DNA of 64,000 bases from Branchiostoma floridae. Lineage: Eukaryota > Chordata > Leptocardii > Amphioxiformes > Branchiostomatidae. The DNA lies in the NCBI RefSeq assembly GCF_000003815.2, contig NC_049992.1, forward strand, positions 7,110,344-7,174,343, in the 5' to 3' direction. Both the position numbers and the translations under genes were made by a program. The stretch's first letter is position 1. Each line of letters starts with the position of its first letter. Of the stretch, positions 38,045 through 48,266 are shown piece by piece. The notes beneath the pieces are model-generated. The model did not search any database, was not told where the DNA came from, and was given only the letters and a program-made list of their open reading frames with translations.

Positions 38045-38226
38045 CTCCACCCTCAAAACCCAGGAACATCATCTCAACCGTCAACATGACAACCGTGGAA
38101 CTGCAGTGGGAGACCCCTGTGGACAATGGTGGCCGGAATGACCTTCGCTACAAGATTGTCTGCTGGAGATGTCACGACATCACATGTGTGGAGTGTCGGA
38201 GGGCCGTCCAGTATCGTCCAGCTAAG
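38045..38226 (+). CDS. Eph receptor, first fibronectin III domain, N-terminal half
   Basis: The exon is bounded by acceptor TTTATTTCCTCAG and donor AAG|GTGACA; it begins at phase 1, complementing the cysteine-rich exon at 5198, and ends at phase 0. It encodes (A)PPSKPRNIISTVN, VELQWETPVDNGGRNDL, then YKIVCWRC and CVECRRAVQYRPAK. This is the Eph-specific first FN3 domain, with the extra cysteine pair region (CxxC...CxxC) typical of this family. FN3 domains of Eph receptors are extracellular and contribute to clustering and spacing. In the vertebrate Eph genes I recall, this domain is on one exon of about 336 bp, whereas here it is split by a 579-bp intron. Confidence 0.92.
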
Positions 38227-38316
38227 GTGACATACTACAAGAAACTACCTGTCTATACCCTTATCTACATGATTGCGTATATTTTATTGCATCCTTTGGA
38301 TCAGTGCAAAGGTCTC

Positions 38317-38516
38317 CAGGGCTGTCTCCAGCTTTAAATTTTTTCCGTCCCACTCGCTGTTTCGGAGAACAATTGTTCATGATTTTCCTTTCAAACGCAT
38401 CATTCTAACCCTGTAAAAATATAACTTTGTGTCATGAAGTTCAGATTTTTGGGACGGATGGGGTAATATTTTTTTCCTTCCCAAAAGCAAATTTCCATCC
38501 TGAGAAGGGGGTATGG
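38317..38516. repeat. Diverged relative of the 23481 hAT-type MITE
   Basis: Starts CAGGGCTGTCTCCAGC and shares an inner segment of the form GAAGTTCAGATTTTT followed by GATGGGGTA with the element at 23481-23696. The right terminus is degenerate and no 8-bp duplication was found, so the end coordinate is approximate. It sits inside the 579-bp intron between the two Eph FN3 half-exons. Confidence 0.6.
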
Positions 38517-38805
38517 TTCCTGTATCAAAATCGTAGAAGAAAAGAACAGTAAATCAAGGGAAAACTTTCAACGCTGTCACTCACTCACCATCTGCTTTTA
38601 TTATTGTTTGTTGTTCCCAGTCAGGCTATACTTGCTTCCAGTTAAATACGATTTTTGATGCAAATGATTTCAAGCAGTAACAAAAGAAGTAGTCGCACTG
38701 GCAGCTGGTGACTTCAGTTGTCTCTGTCAAGTTGCTTCAGATTTGCATTTTTATGTAAAGATATGCAAACTTCATTTATTAACAGAGATGATGGTTTGTT
38801 TACAG

Positions 38806-38953
38806 GTGGGACTGAACAACACTGTGGTGACAATCGAAGGCCTGATGGCGTACACCAAGTATCGCTTCGAGGTGCACGCAGAGAACGGGGTATCCAGTAC
38901 CAGCAGGGTGAAGGATCGCTTTGAGTCTATCACGCTCAAGACCAACGTCGCTC
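38806..38953 (+). CDS. Eph receptor, first fibronectin III domain, C-terminal half
   Basis: The exon lies between acceptor TTTGTTTACAG and donor GTGAGT; it starts at phase 0, matching the previous exon, and ends at phase 1. It encodes VGLNNTVVTIEGLMAYTKYR and FEVHAENGVSSTSRV, the last strands of the first FN3 domain. The TxYRFEVxAxNGVS motif is shared with all Eph receptors. Exon 38045-38226 plus this one total 330 bp, close to the single vertebrate exon. No second FN3, transmembrane, kinase or SAM exon was recognised in the remaining 25 kb of the window, so the gene either continues past 64,000 or is incomplete here. Confidence 0.9.
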
Positions 38954-40251
38954 GTGAGTACAAGTCTACACTCTTTCTGTGGACGAGCCAATAAAACCAT
39001 CCTTTAGCAAAAGATGCCGATTTCGCAGGCAAACAGTGGCAGCTTGTGGCAATAAATTGAATTACTTTACATTCCACCAAGTCCCTGTAGATTAAATGAT
39101 TTTTGCCCCATATCAAGTTTAAAACTGCTGCCTAGCCGGAAACCCTTTCGGATTTACCACCAAAAGGCTGTCTTAGTGCGAAGAAGGTTCAAGGTGATTT
39201 ATTCAAAGAATTGATTCTGGCAACACTCTCTCAAGGTCAAAGTAGGAGGTTCAACTGTAAAACTACAGTTGCACAGCACGCGTACATACATGGCAATACA
39301 CTCGCTGCTCAGTTTATTGTCACTTTTTTTAGTTTCCCTGTCTTGCAAGGGCTAGAAAAGTCATTCTTGCGCTTAAGATGTCAATATTTGATTGCAGATT
39401 GCTATAATAGCTACCTCCCTCCTGATGGAAAATTTACCCTATGAAAGTTTTAACAGTTATGCAGTTCAGATTTAGGTCGAAACTCTTTGTGTGAATTATG
39501 TGAGACAATGTACATTTCAAAGTGTAGTCGCTTCTGTATCACCAAACTTGCCGGGCATGCGTTAGTAAAGATAATGAAGCGTGCCAGTAAAACAAATGGG
39601 GTCTTACAGCAACTCTTTAACCATTACCGTCCCTCCATAAATCACTTCCTGAGTGATAACAGCCTGATTAAACAATTAGTGTCACAAAGGTCAGCTTATT
39701 TTTACTGGGGTGTCAGATGAGATGCGCTCAACGGAAGTATGAGATAGAATTTTTGTCATCACACTGAGATAAAAGTTTGCTCTAAAGCTTGACTTGGGCG
39801 ATTTTTAGAAAGTTAAGAAGATAGCTGCTTGATATGCCAATTAAACCCTGTCCCAAGCTGGGTGTGTGACACTGACTGAATGGGACAGGTTTTATTGCTG
39901 TATCGATTGACCTACAACACTGGTATCTGGACCGTATAGGAACAGAGAGGTCAAGAGGGGCAGTAATCAAGGAAATGTCTTGTTGACAAAGTGTTAACAC
40001 CCCGGTCAATTTCTATCTAATTTAAAGGTGTCTTTGGCCATTATACAAGTCTAAATTGTACATGTAAGACAGGCAAACTTTTCAACAGATTTGCTATAGT
40101 TTCACCCATGCCAGAGAAAAAGTTTTATTATGTCAAAAGCTCCAATATAAGCCTGTTATGTTTTTGAGGTGAATCACACCTTAGTAAGCAGCTTAAAATT
40201 TTTCCTGTCAGCTAACCTTGTAACCAAACTTGGTGCCAAAAAGCAAGCTTA
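38954..40251 (+). other. Non-coding sequence after the FN3 exons
   Basis: No exon or mobile element recognised. If the Eph gene continues beyond the window, this is the start of its next intron. Confidence 0.45.
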
Positions 40252-40432
40252 GGGGATGTCCCTGTAGCTCAACTGGTAGCAGCCTCACAATTGAGCTCTT
40301 TGTCCCAAAAGTTGGTCATTTAGAAACCCTGGTTCAATCATGGGTTCTTTCGGAAGGGATATAAAATAGGAGTCCCGTGTTGTAGGAGACATTAAAGAGG
40401 AAGGGCTAGCAACCCTTCCCTGTAAAAATATA
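40252..40432 (+). repeat. tRNA-derived SINE
   Basis: The head starts GGGGATGTCCCTGTAGCTCA with A box TAGCTCAACTGG and a B box GGTTCAATCAT at about 40331. The A-B spacing is slightly long because of an internal insertion. The tRNA-unrelated part carries AAGGGCTAGCAACCCTTCCC, a small hairpin, followed by a GTAAAAATATATAC tail. It is not a functional tRNA gene because the acceptor stem is not closed. Confidence 0.75.
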
Positions 40433-40880
40433 TACAGGTACTAAGACAGCAAGGGTAAATAAATGCCAAAAGCTTACCATGGCAAGAATTAAGGTAAATT
40501 ACCCAGTGCACCCAGTTTCTTGAAAGGATTACATTCTATGTCAAAACCTAACAGTTCCTAACACAATCCTGTACTCTCCAAACAGTTTCCACTTATAAGG
40601 TAGTTCAGCTTCAGATCCTTCGTCTTCAATACATGCTTTGCAGCAGTCAATAGACATCAATGAACTTTGGCTGTAAGTGCCTCTAGTACCCATAATCAAT
40701 GCATTTATTGGGACTTTCATCAACAGAAGAGTTTTCCTTATCGATCTACCCAGGCCAAAAGGAAGCACGCTTGTTTCCGTTACTTGACCTTTTAACCGCA
40801 AGCAATTGACGGGCTTCTAGCCAATTTGCTTCTCTTGTTATTAAAATCAAATCTTAAGTTCTTGTGTATAGACGTCTGAA

Positions 40881-41106
40881 GCGCTGGCGTCCCAGTGAGT
40901 AGGCTTGCGGACATGGTATCGAGAGGTCACAGGTTCGATTGCTGGCTTTCTGGGCCCTTGGGATTGAGACACTCTACACAACTTTCCTCATTACCACACC
41001 CAGGTGCAGAAATAAGTACTGCAAATGCATTTAAGTTCGCAGGGATTGTCAATGACTTAAGTCGTCAAGTAAAAGCCAACCATCAATCAACCAATGAATC
41101 AATCAG
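40881..41106 (+). repeat. tRNA-derived SINE, second type
   Basis: A-box-like CCCAGTGAGTAGGCTTGCGG at 40892 and B box GGTTCGATTGCTGG at 40932 have pol III promoter spacing. The unit continues through a tRNA-unrelated body to a tail of repeated AATCAACCAATGAATCAATC. The tail type is common in SINEs mobilised by a partner LINE. Confidence 0.65.
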
Positions 41107-41139
41107 TTGTGTCAATGCATGGAAGGTTAGAATAAGATA

Positions 41140-41245
41140 CATGCTGACGAAAGACTATGGATGTTGTCTGAAATGTCGGACTGTTTCCAAAACCATATCC
41201 AGTTGCTTGAGTAGCTGCTTTTTGGCGTACTTGTGTCAATGATTG
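41140..41245. repeat. Single arm of the CATATCCAGTTGC repeat family
   Basis: The segment TGTCTGAAATGTCGGACTG, TTTCCAAAACCATATCC, AGTTGCTT and GCTGCTTTTTGGCGTA matches, in inverse orientation, an arm of the palindromic insertion at about 63267-63486. This is a second member or a fragment of the same family. Confidence 0.65.
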
Positions 41246-41294
41246 CCCAAAGTTGTTGATATATTTTTTTAGCTGGGAAACCGTCATCAGTTAG

Positions 41295-41660
41295 ATAGTG
41301 TTTCACCTTTGTGCTGACTCCACTTCAGTGCTGAAAGTTCTGGACTTGTACAGCTCAGATGCAACTGTAGCTTCTGGGACACCACCTTCAATATGGCATC
41401 CATTAACACCTTATAGTCTCATAGGAGGATACAAAGAACTGTAGTAGGTCACGTACATAGTGGGTTTGTAGCCTTCAACATGTTCGCCCTTTGTGTTGAC
41501 TTGACTATAGCCCTGAAACTTTTTCAATAGCTGTTGCAAAAGTCTAGCCTTGGGGAGGCCATCTTTAATATAACATCCATTAACACAAGCTCAGCCGTCA
41601 GCAAGACACTGACACCTGTAGTTCCATAGGGAAGCTTTGAAAGCAGATGATGAGCATGTA
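41295..41660. repeat. Two-copy diverged tandem duplication
   Basis: Ordered words (TTTGTGCTGACTC / TTTGTGTTGACTTG, then CATCCATTAACAC, then ATAG and AAGCAGATGATGAGC-like ends) recur at a spacing of about 190 bp. Divergence is high. No function visible. Confidence 0.5.
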
Positions 41661-44249
41661 GTGAGTTCTCCACAGTGCGGTGGGGTGGTGTCAAACATTT
41701 ATCGCAACCGCAGCTGCGTTGAAGGTATTAATTTGTGTTAAATGTGTCTTTAAGTAATGCACAGAAAGAATATGCAAAGTACACATTTATTGAGAGGGAT
41801 GTAAGGATGTAAGCTTGAATTCAGCATCAAGAGAACAAACAGTTTTGGTATAATCCTAAGTATGTGTTCCCTGGTACATTTTGAAGGGAGAATTTGCTCA
41901 CTTTCTTCCAGAGGAAGAAAGAAATTAAATGCAAAAAGACCTTAATTCGTAAGCAGTCAAAGTTTTGCTTGATTTCTTGATTTAGCAAACGGCTATGATA
42001 TGTTGGTTTTCAGGGGAAAATCTGGTTACTTTCATCCAGACAATAACTATGGCCCTCTAAAGAGAAAATATACGGAAAAGACCTTAATTCTTAGGAATTG
42101 TACAGAACAGTTACAGTAACTGTTGTAAGTTTTATAGGAGGTAGGGAGAAATTGCCTTATTTCAGGCACACTTTGACAGTATATTTCGGTAGACATATTA
42201 ACATATTAACTTGCAAATAAACTTCTTATTAATAGCTAGCTGCACCATGCATGCATAAAGGTGAGTTTTCACTCCAAACTCAGTCTGGCAGTAAAGTTGC
42301 ATGTACGAGCCGTCGGCAGTGCTAGTGGGATATGCGTGACTGAGAGAGAAGCTTTTATCAGACACACTGGCGCAGTTGTGGTGGTTATGCTCCAGTAATT
42401 CAGCCGAGAGGCTCAAGCCAATTTTACACTCCTTGGGAGTATCCAGAACTCCTTGGACTCTACTTTAAGGGATGTGAAGCTGGATTGGGGAGTGGAATTT
42501 ATGACCTGATAGTGGCTCAAGCTCCCCCAGTAGGGGTTGTGATATAAAGTCTTACTGGTAGGTGTTAGGTTTATGTGTGGGGTCGTTTCAGTATGTAGTT
42601 ACAGACTGTAGATACATCTTGTACATGGCATCGTAAAGTGTACTGTGTGAGAAAAAAGTTAGTGTAGTGTTGTATTGTATAGTGTAGTGTAGTTTAGTGG
42701 AACTCATCTTAAACAGCGAGTCCACTTGAAAATGAATGAATAAAGGTAGGGATGCAGGAAGGAAGGCAAAGGTTTGAAAATATTTCCATACAAACAAACA
42801 AACAAAGGAATGGAATATTTTTCACACATGTATCCTCCGCACAAAGTAAGGCATGCAGATGAAAGAATAAGAGTTAGACACTAATGAAAAGCAACAAATT
42901 AACATTATGTAGTAAAATTTTCAGCAAGAAATCTAAAACATTTACTTTAGGTTTCGTATCTAAATGAAGTTCTAAGAGGTTTTGGGATCCACTATAATTA
43001 TAAGAGTCCCCTAGAATACAAATTATGTATTATTGAATGTTAACCCTAGTTTTTCGTGTCTGGAATAACTTGATGCTCTTGAAAGTGACAGATTTCTATG
43101 TCATAATCATTTAATCTACAACCCTTTGCATGTTTATGTTGACAGCGATTGAATTATTAATCAAACAGGCAACACACATAAAAAGAGCCATAAAAAGTTA
43201 GAAAGTTTGATAGCCGTTATCAAGTCCGCTGAGGAGTCATTAGTTTTATCGTCTCATGAAACTACTCCTGACCTGACCTTGACTTGAATATGATACGGTT
43301 CCAAATGTGCGGCCCCAACTCTATCAATCGTCCCAGTTTTCGTAAAACGTGTTACCGCCGTATACTGTAATCTTGTTGGGGGAACGAATATGATGGATAT
43401 GAGAGGATCATCGGCTAAGTCAAAAGTGCTTCCGCCGTTGCTACACTCTACGTCTTCTTTATCCAATTTGCAGGCCTTTTGTGCGACTTACAAAGTCGTT
43501 TGCCCTTAAAATGGGTCAAAGCGTCGCCCAGTAATTACGTTCTTCACACTTGCTGGATAAGCCTGGAGGTCCCTAATGACAGAGCAGTTCGGACTTCATT
43601 CAATTTCAGCCGGCAGAAAAGATAAACATCCTTCAGAAAGGCTCCTGAGTGGATCTGGTCCGGACCCAGTTAGATTACAAAGGCTCTCGCCCTCTCCGAA
43701 ACAAAAAGGAAAAAGCTGTGTAAGTGCATTACCAGGGATCAAAAAGCTCGCAAGGCTTGTGTTGTGTACCAAACTGGATGAGCCGAGATCATGTCTGTTG
43801 CTTAGCAACCGGGTCGAAGGTCATGTGAACTGTCAATCAATGTGGCATCTTCCAATACACATGTATAATTGGCTCAGTGCGAGTGTTTCAGGGTCCATCT
43901 GGGCCTAAAGGGCAGGTTTACACTCGTAGAGTCGTACAATTATGAAGGATTTCTTCTCACTATACGGTAGGTCTTGAAATGTTTGCGGTCATTTCATTTT
44001 CGCAGTTTTTGTAATGACCCCTCCAATTGAAAATCATGACACTGAGAAAATGCAGTTCCATTACCTACATGTAATACTACATTTAAGAAAGGCAAAATAC
44101 AAGATGTAGAACATGTCAAAAACCTTCTTTGCCCTCCTACCATCAGTTTAAGTCCCAGTGAAAATACCAGAACTTACACTCCTGTTAAGTAAAGTACAAG
44201 TCATGTACTATACAATCATGTATATACCAAGGATAGGGCTATTCTAGAG
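41661..44249. other. Non-coding sequence, nothing recognised
   Basis: No exon found. A simple TAGTGTAGTGTAG-like stretch lies at about 42658-42700. The segment 43200-43870 is more GC-rich than its surroundings and could be regulatory, but there is no specific motif to support that. Confidence 0.45.
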
Positions 44250-44460
44250 GGCCTTAAAGAAAGTGGAAAGCTGCAAGACAACTTTACCCCAGACTTTAGC
44301 CTGGTACCATCCTCTGTAGTAACTGCTGGCCCCATCTTTTCGCTGGCTATACACAGAAATAGAGCGGTTGAGCCAGCGGTTATACTAACAAGGTTGAGGG
44401 TGGTACCAGGCTTAAATCTGGGGTAAAGTTGCCTTGCAGCTTTCCACTTTCTTCAAGGCC
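44250..44460. mobile_element. 211-bp palindromic MITE
   Basis: Long, nearly perfect inverted arms begin GGCCTTRAAGAAAGTGGAAA and run inward for about 65 bp through CTTTACCCCAGA and CCTGGTACCA. The word AGGGCTATTCT occurs on both outer sides (44235 and 44484), but not directly at the tips, so a target duplication is uncertain. No ORF; the superfamily is unknown. Confidence 0.82.
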
Positions 44461-45229
44461 ATCTGGATGAATATTGGAAGTTAAGGGCTATTCTCATAAA
44501 CCACAATGTGTTAGAGTTGTAGGCTATACAAGATAACAACTTGTTGGTCTAGCTACGAAAAACTTGAAATTATGGCAGCTGATTACACCTTACAGACAAA
44601 GGCATGAAGCCTCCCATCTAAGGATGAACTGCTAATTATGATAACAATGCCTGCATGAAGAACAGATAGACGTGGTAAATTTGTGATAGTCTAAAGTTCA
44701 AACAGTCGTACGCAGGTAATATCGCTCCAGTTCGTGATGGAAGAATCCTAGGGAGATATGCTGTAATGGTTTATGTCAGGGTCAGCCTGATTGGTGGATC
44801 TCCCAGATTACCCCGGTCAGCATGGTCATCCATCTCTCCCATCATGCACCATAAAGGAGACCATCTATTTCTTGGGTCATTGGGACTGCTTATCAGATGA
44901 TTGGCCAATGATGGCTCCATTACCGACCAATCAGGAAAACAAACAGATGACCAAATATGGGTACTAAAATCATACCTGTAGGCTCTAGCACCATAAGGCA
45001 GGTTATGTACTGGTCATATTTTTTATCCGCACCAAATTTATGTTGTCTTTTTATCCCCGATAGGCATAAGAAGATTATTTGTAATAGATAAGAACGATGG
45101 ATATGTGCTAAAGGTTAATGCTTGGGTGAGATTTAAAGTCAGATAGTCTCATGTCTTATGTGCAGGCCAAACCATGTCATTTTTCGGTTCTTGGAAAAAT
45201 GTAAATTAGAAATAATGCAATTTTTGCAG
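44461..45229. other. Non-coding sequence, nothing recognised
   Basis: No exon, RNA gene or clear mobile element. It includes ordinary mixed-composition intergenic or intronic sequence. Confidence 0.45.
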
Positions 45230-45790
45230 TGACCTCTTATCACTTATTGCAAAATTTCAACACAGCAAACATTTTTTTTTTAATTTTTAATTGTACTACA
45301 TGTAGATTGTTTCAAACGAAAATATCAAAGTGTCCTTTTTCACTCCTCCTGCAAAATACAACCACTGCAAAAATACATACCAGTTCACTCAATTTTACCC
45401 CAGCATATGTTTTTATTAACCTTCTCCCTGTCACCAAGGAGGTTGAAAGAGGGAACCTCCTTGCTGTCACCAATTCCCATAACTGTAACAAATAGGGAAT
45501 TTGTAGCCAGTAGCATCTATAGCCAAATCATAACACTGAAAATATGTATGTGTGTGTGTGTGTATTTTTTAAATTCTACAGTACTGTATATTGTTTCAAT
45601 CAAAAACATCAAAATAACCCTAACTTTTTTTTTTCTAGTTGCAAATTAAAACCATATTCATTTTATTTTAAAATATACCCCAGCATATGTTAACTCTCTA
45701 TCTGCACTACAGCTGCCAATCCCCATAACCAATAGAGAATTGCTGGTAGCATGTAGCATCTACTTACTGTGTGTTTAAGGTTAAGCATCT
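45230..45790. repeat. Two-copy tandem duplication of about 290 bp
   Basis: Both copies contain the order ATTGTTTCAA, AACATCAAARTR, ACCCCAGCATATGTT, a CACC/GCTGTCACCAAT-like segment, and AATTCCCATAAC followed by AGGGAATTTG or a close variant. The second copy also contains a (TG)n run at 45548. Moderate divergence. Confidence 0.65.
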
Positions 45791-48266
45791 CCTGCACATG
45801 TACAATGTATCTGGGTAAAGCCATTGCCCCATGTGTAAAGTAAACTCACCTGTTGAAGAGACAGGTGTGTCTGTTTATCTCCAGGTTAATGGCTTTACCT
45901 GCGCAGGTGTGCATAGGAATTGCTTATGTCATGGCAGGTAGAATTTGCAATTCCCCTAAGTCAGAATTCCCTAAAGTACCGGTAGCAAAACTAGGCTAAT
46001 ATGATGGACAGTTGTGCATACAAATATTTTTCCTAGAAGTCTTAGTGGGTCTGTAACCCTTAGAGTGCTACGAGTATTCACAATTAGATGTCTGTGTGAA
46101 TATACATTTTGAAACTTTCTTGGCTGCTAACTATGAAGTGCATTTAAGATCTACAGAGTACCGGTATCACATCCTGTGTGATCCAGAAATAGCACAACAC
46201 ACTGGCACCGCAGGTATTGAACAATCTACCACACCTTACCTTTGCACATCTACCCATTCACCCAGGCGTTGTATAAAACCAGCATCTAGGAAGGATGCCT
46301 CTATAACGTTACCTGATTGAGTTCTTGTCTAAAATGGTTTTACTAAAGAAGAAATGATTGTTGAAACAGCTCAATTCTGGTAAATGTAATCTCAACTTCT
46401 GGTGACTTTTGAATTATGAAGTAATTAAAGAAGAAAGTATTAGCATATCATATTTTTTTGGTTGTAGTATGCACCCTACTTAAAGAACTCGGTTTGGGCT
46501 GGTTCCCATTTTCTTTGGCTCCAGAATGCAGACGATAAAGGGGGGAAAATTGCTTACTGCCATTACTTTGTTGCAATCTACATCCTAATGTACACCCGTC
46601 CTATATATACTTTAGGTAATTGGTTGGAATAGTAGTTTATCAGCCTATATAATGAGGACCCAGTGAACTGGCAGCCATGTTGACCTAGAATTCCATCACA
46701 TTGTGCATTGTCAATTATCTAAAAATAAAAAAAATATAAAAAAAATACATTACATAGTCAGCAAATGCCTCTTAATAAGTTTATTTCTTTGATTACCACA
46801 TAGAAAGAAAATAAAAGTACACATTACATATATCACAAGCATTAGAAATCACCATCATTTAGAAATTTTCAACATCTTCACATATTGGTATTGGTATTTT
46901 GCTTCTTGGTGTTGAAGAATTTTTTGTACAGTCCGTATAGTTTGCTAAATCCTACAATAAAACTGTACCCAAGTGCCATTAGTATGTCATAAACGTACTT
47001 GTCAGTTTGTACTTTTAAAGTTTGAGATAATGAAAACTAGTCTGAACTTCATACATCTAGGTCATACGAAATAAAACAACTTACAAATTACCGGATAAAT
47101 TCTTTAAAGACTCATTAAGACTCATCACGAGTTATTTATACATTAAATATTAAGTACTATAAATAAGTTTGCATTTCTTGTCTATTAATGTAAGGGGAGG
47201 GAGTTGTTTTCCGGAGCTGTGCAGAAAGTGCCCGGTGCTTACCCTTAGTCTGTTTCTTTTAGATAATTTTTTTCCCTGGGCAAATTTCGATCACAAAGGT
47301 CTATATTTCTGCAAGAGTGACTGAAGCATGTATATTTTTAAAATCTTGCCAAAAATTGTGACCTTTGGCATGCTTTGACCTATGAGTGACCTTCATATTC
47401 ATGACTGGCACATGGACTGATCCATTAGGGGAGGGGGTGCAATCCTGACATCATGACAATCATCTGGCTGTAGCTCGTTAAAATGCCGGAGTTGAACTCG
47501 GGCTTTTTGAACCAAAACAAACCTAACAAATCCAGCTTTGCATTGGGGGTAAAGACTTGAGGTTTGAAATGTAGGAGGTTTGAAATGTAGGTAAATGTGT
47601 TTTTAAGTGATTGTTTGACATGGCTTAACCATGTAGGGAATGGGCAATTCGATTTAGCAGCCCCTCCCCTGAAAGTAAAGTTTAAGGTGCTATTATGTTC
47701 ATTGTTCAATCTTCCTCATCCTGTGTAGTTGAAATCAAGTGAAGTGGTTATTTCCAACTGTTACTAGCACTCTAAACACTTAGAAGTTTCTTCTAAAGGT
47801 ATCCATTTTAAGAATAAAAGAAATAAGGAATTTCATTCATTTTCAGTCAACAATACAGCTACATTTCACACGTCACTTTTTAGGCACTTTGTATGTGACT
47901 CACAAATACTAATGAACAATTGAATCTACCTGGGGCTCTGCAATGTCAATTTCTCTTTGCCTGTCCTACATTGAGCCTGCTACATTTATATGTTACCGTC
48001 CAAAACATCTATTAGGTTGTTTTGAATAACATAGATTTCTGCTTGTTTTTCCAAGCCCAAGTACAACTAACAATGTTATTCCAAAAGTTTACAATAGTGT
48101 AAGACACTAGATCTTCTCTGAATTTTTAAGACCAAGACATGAAACCTTAAAATAAATGAATGACTAACTCTTGGTGTGTTTTTTAAAATACTATTAGATA
48201 TTTTCAACTTTCCTTCCAATATCTTTAAGTTCACAAATAGGGTTTTTTCACTGACATCATCTCCAG
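45791..48266. other. Non-coding sequence downstream of gene A
   Basis: About 2.5 kb with no recognised exon. An A-rich stretch lies at 46715-46745. The region includes the 3' flank and presumably the 3' UTR of the LRR gene that ends at 48267 on the - strand. I found no clear AATAAA close to the stop on that strand. Confidence 0.45.

Noticed and set aside
40252-40345. Functional tRNA gene
   Set aside because: A and B boxes are present but the acceptor and anticodon stems do not pair, and the unit continues into a SINE body and tail.
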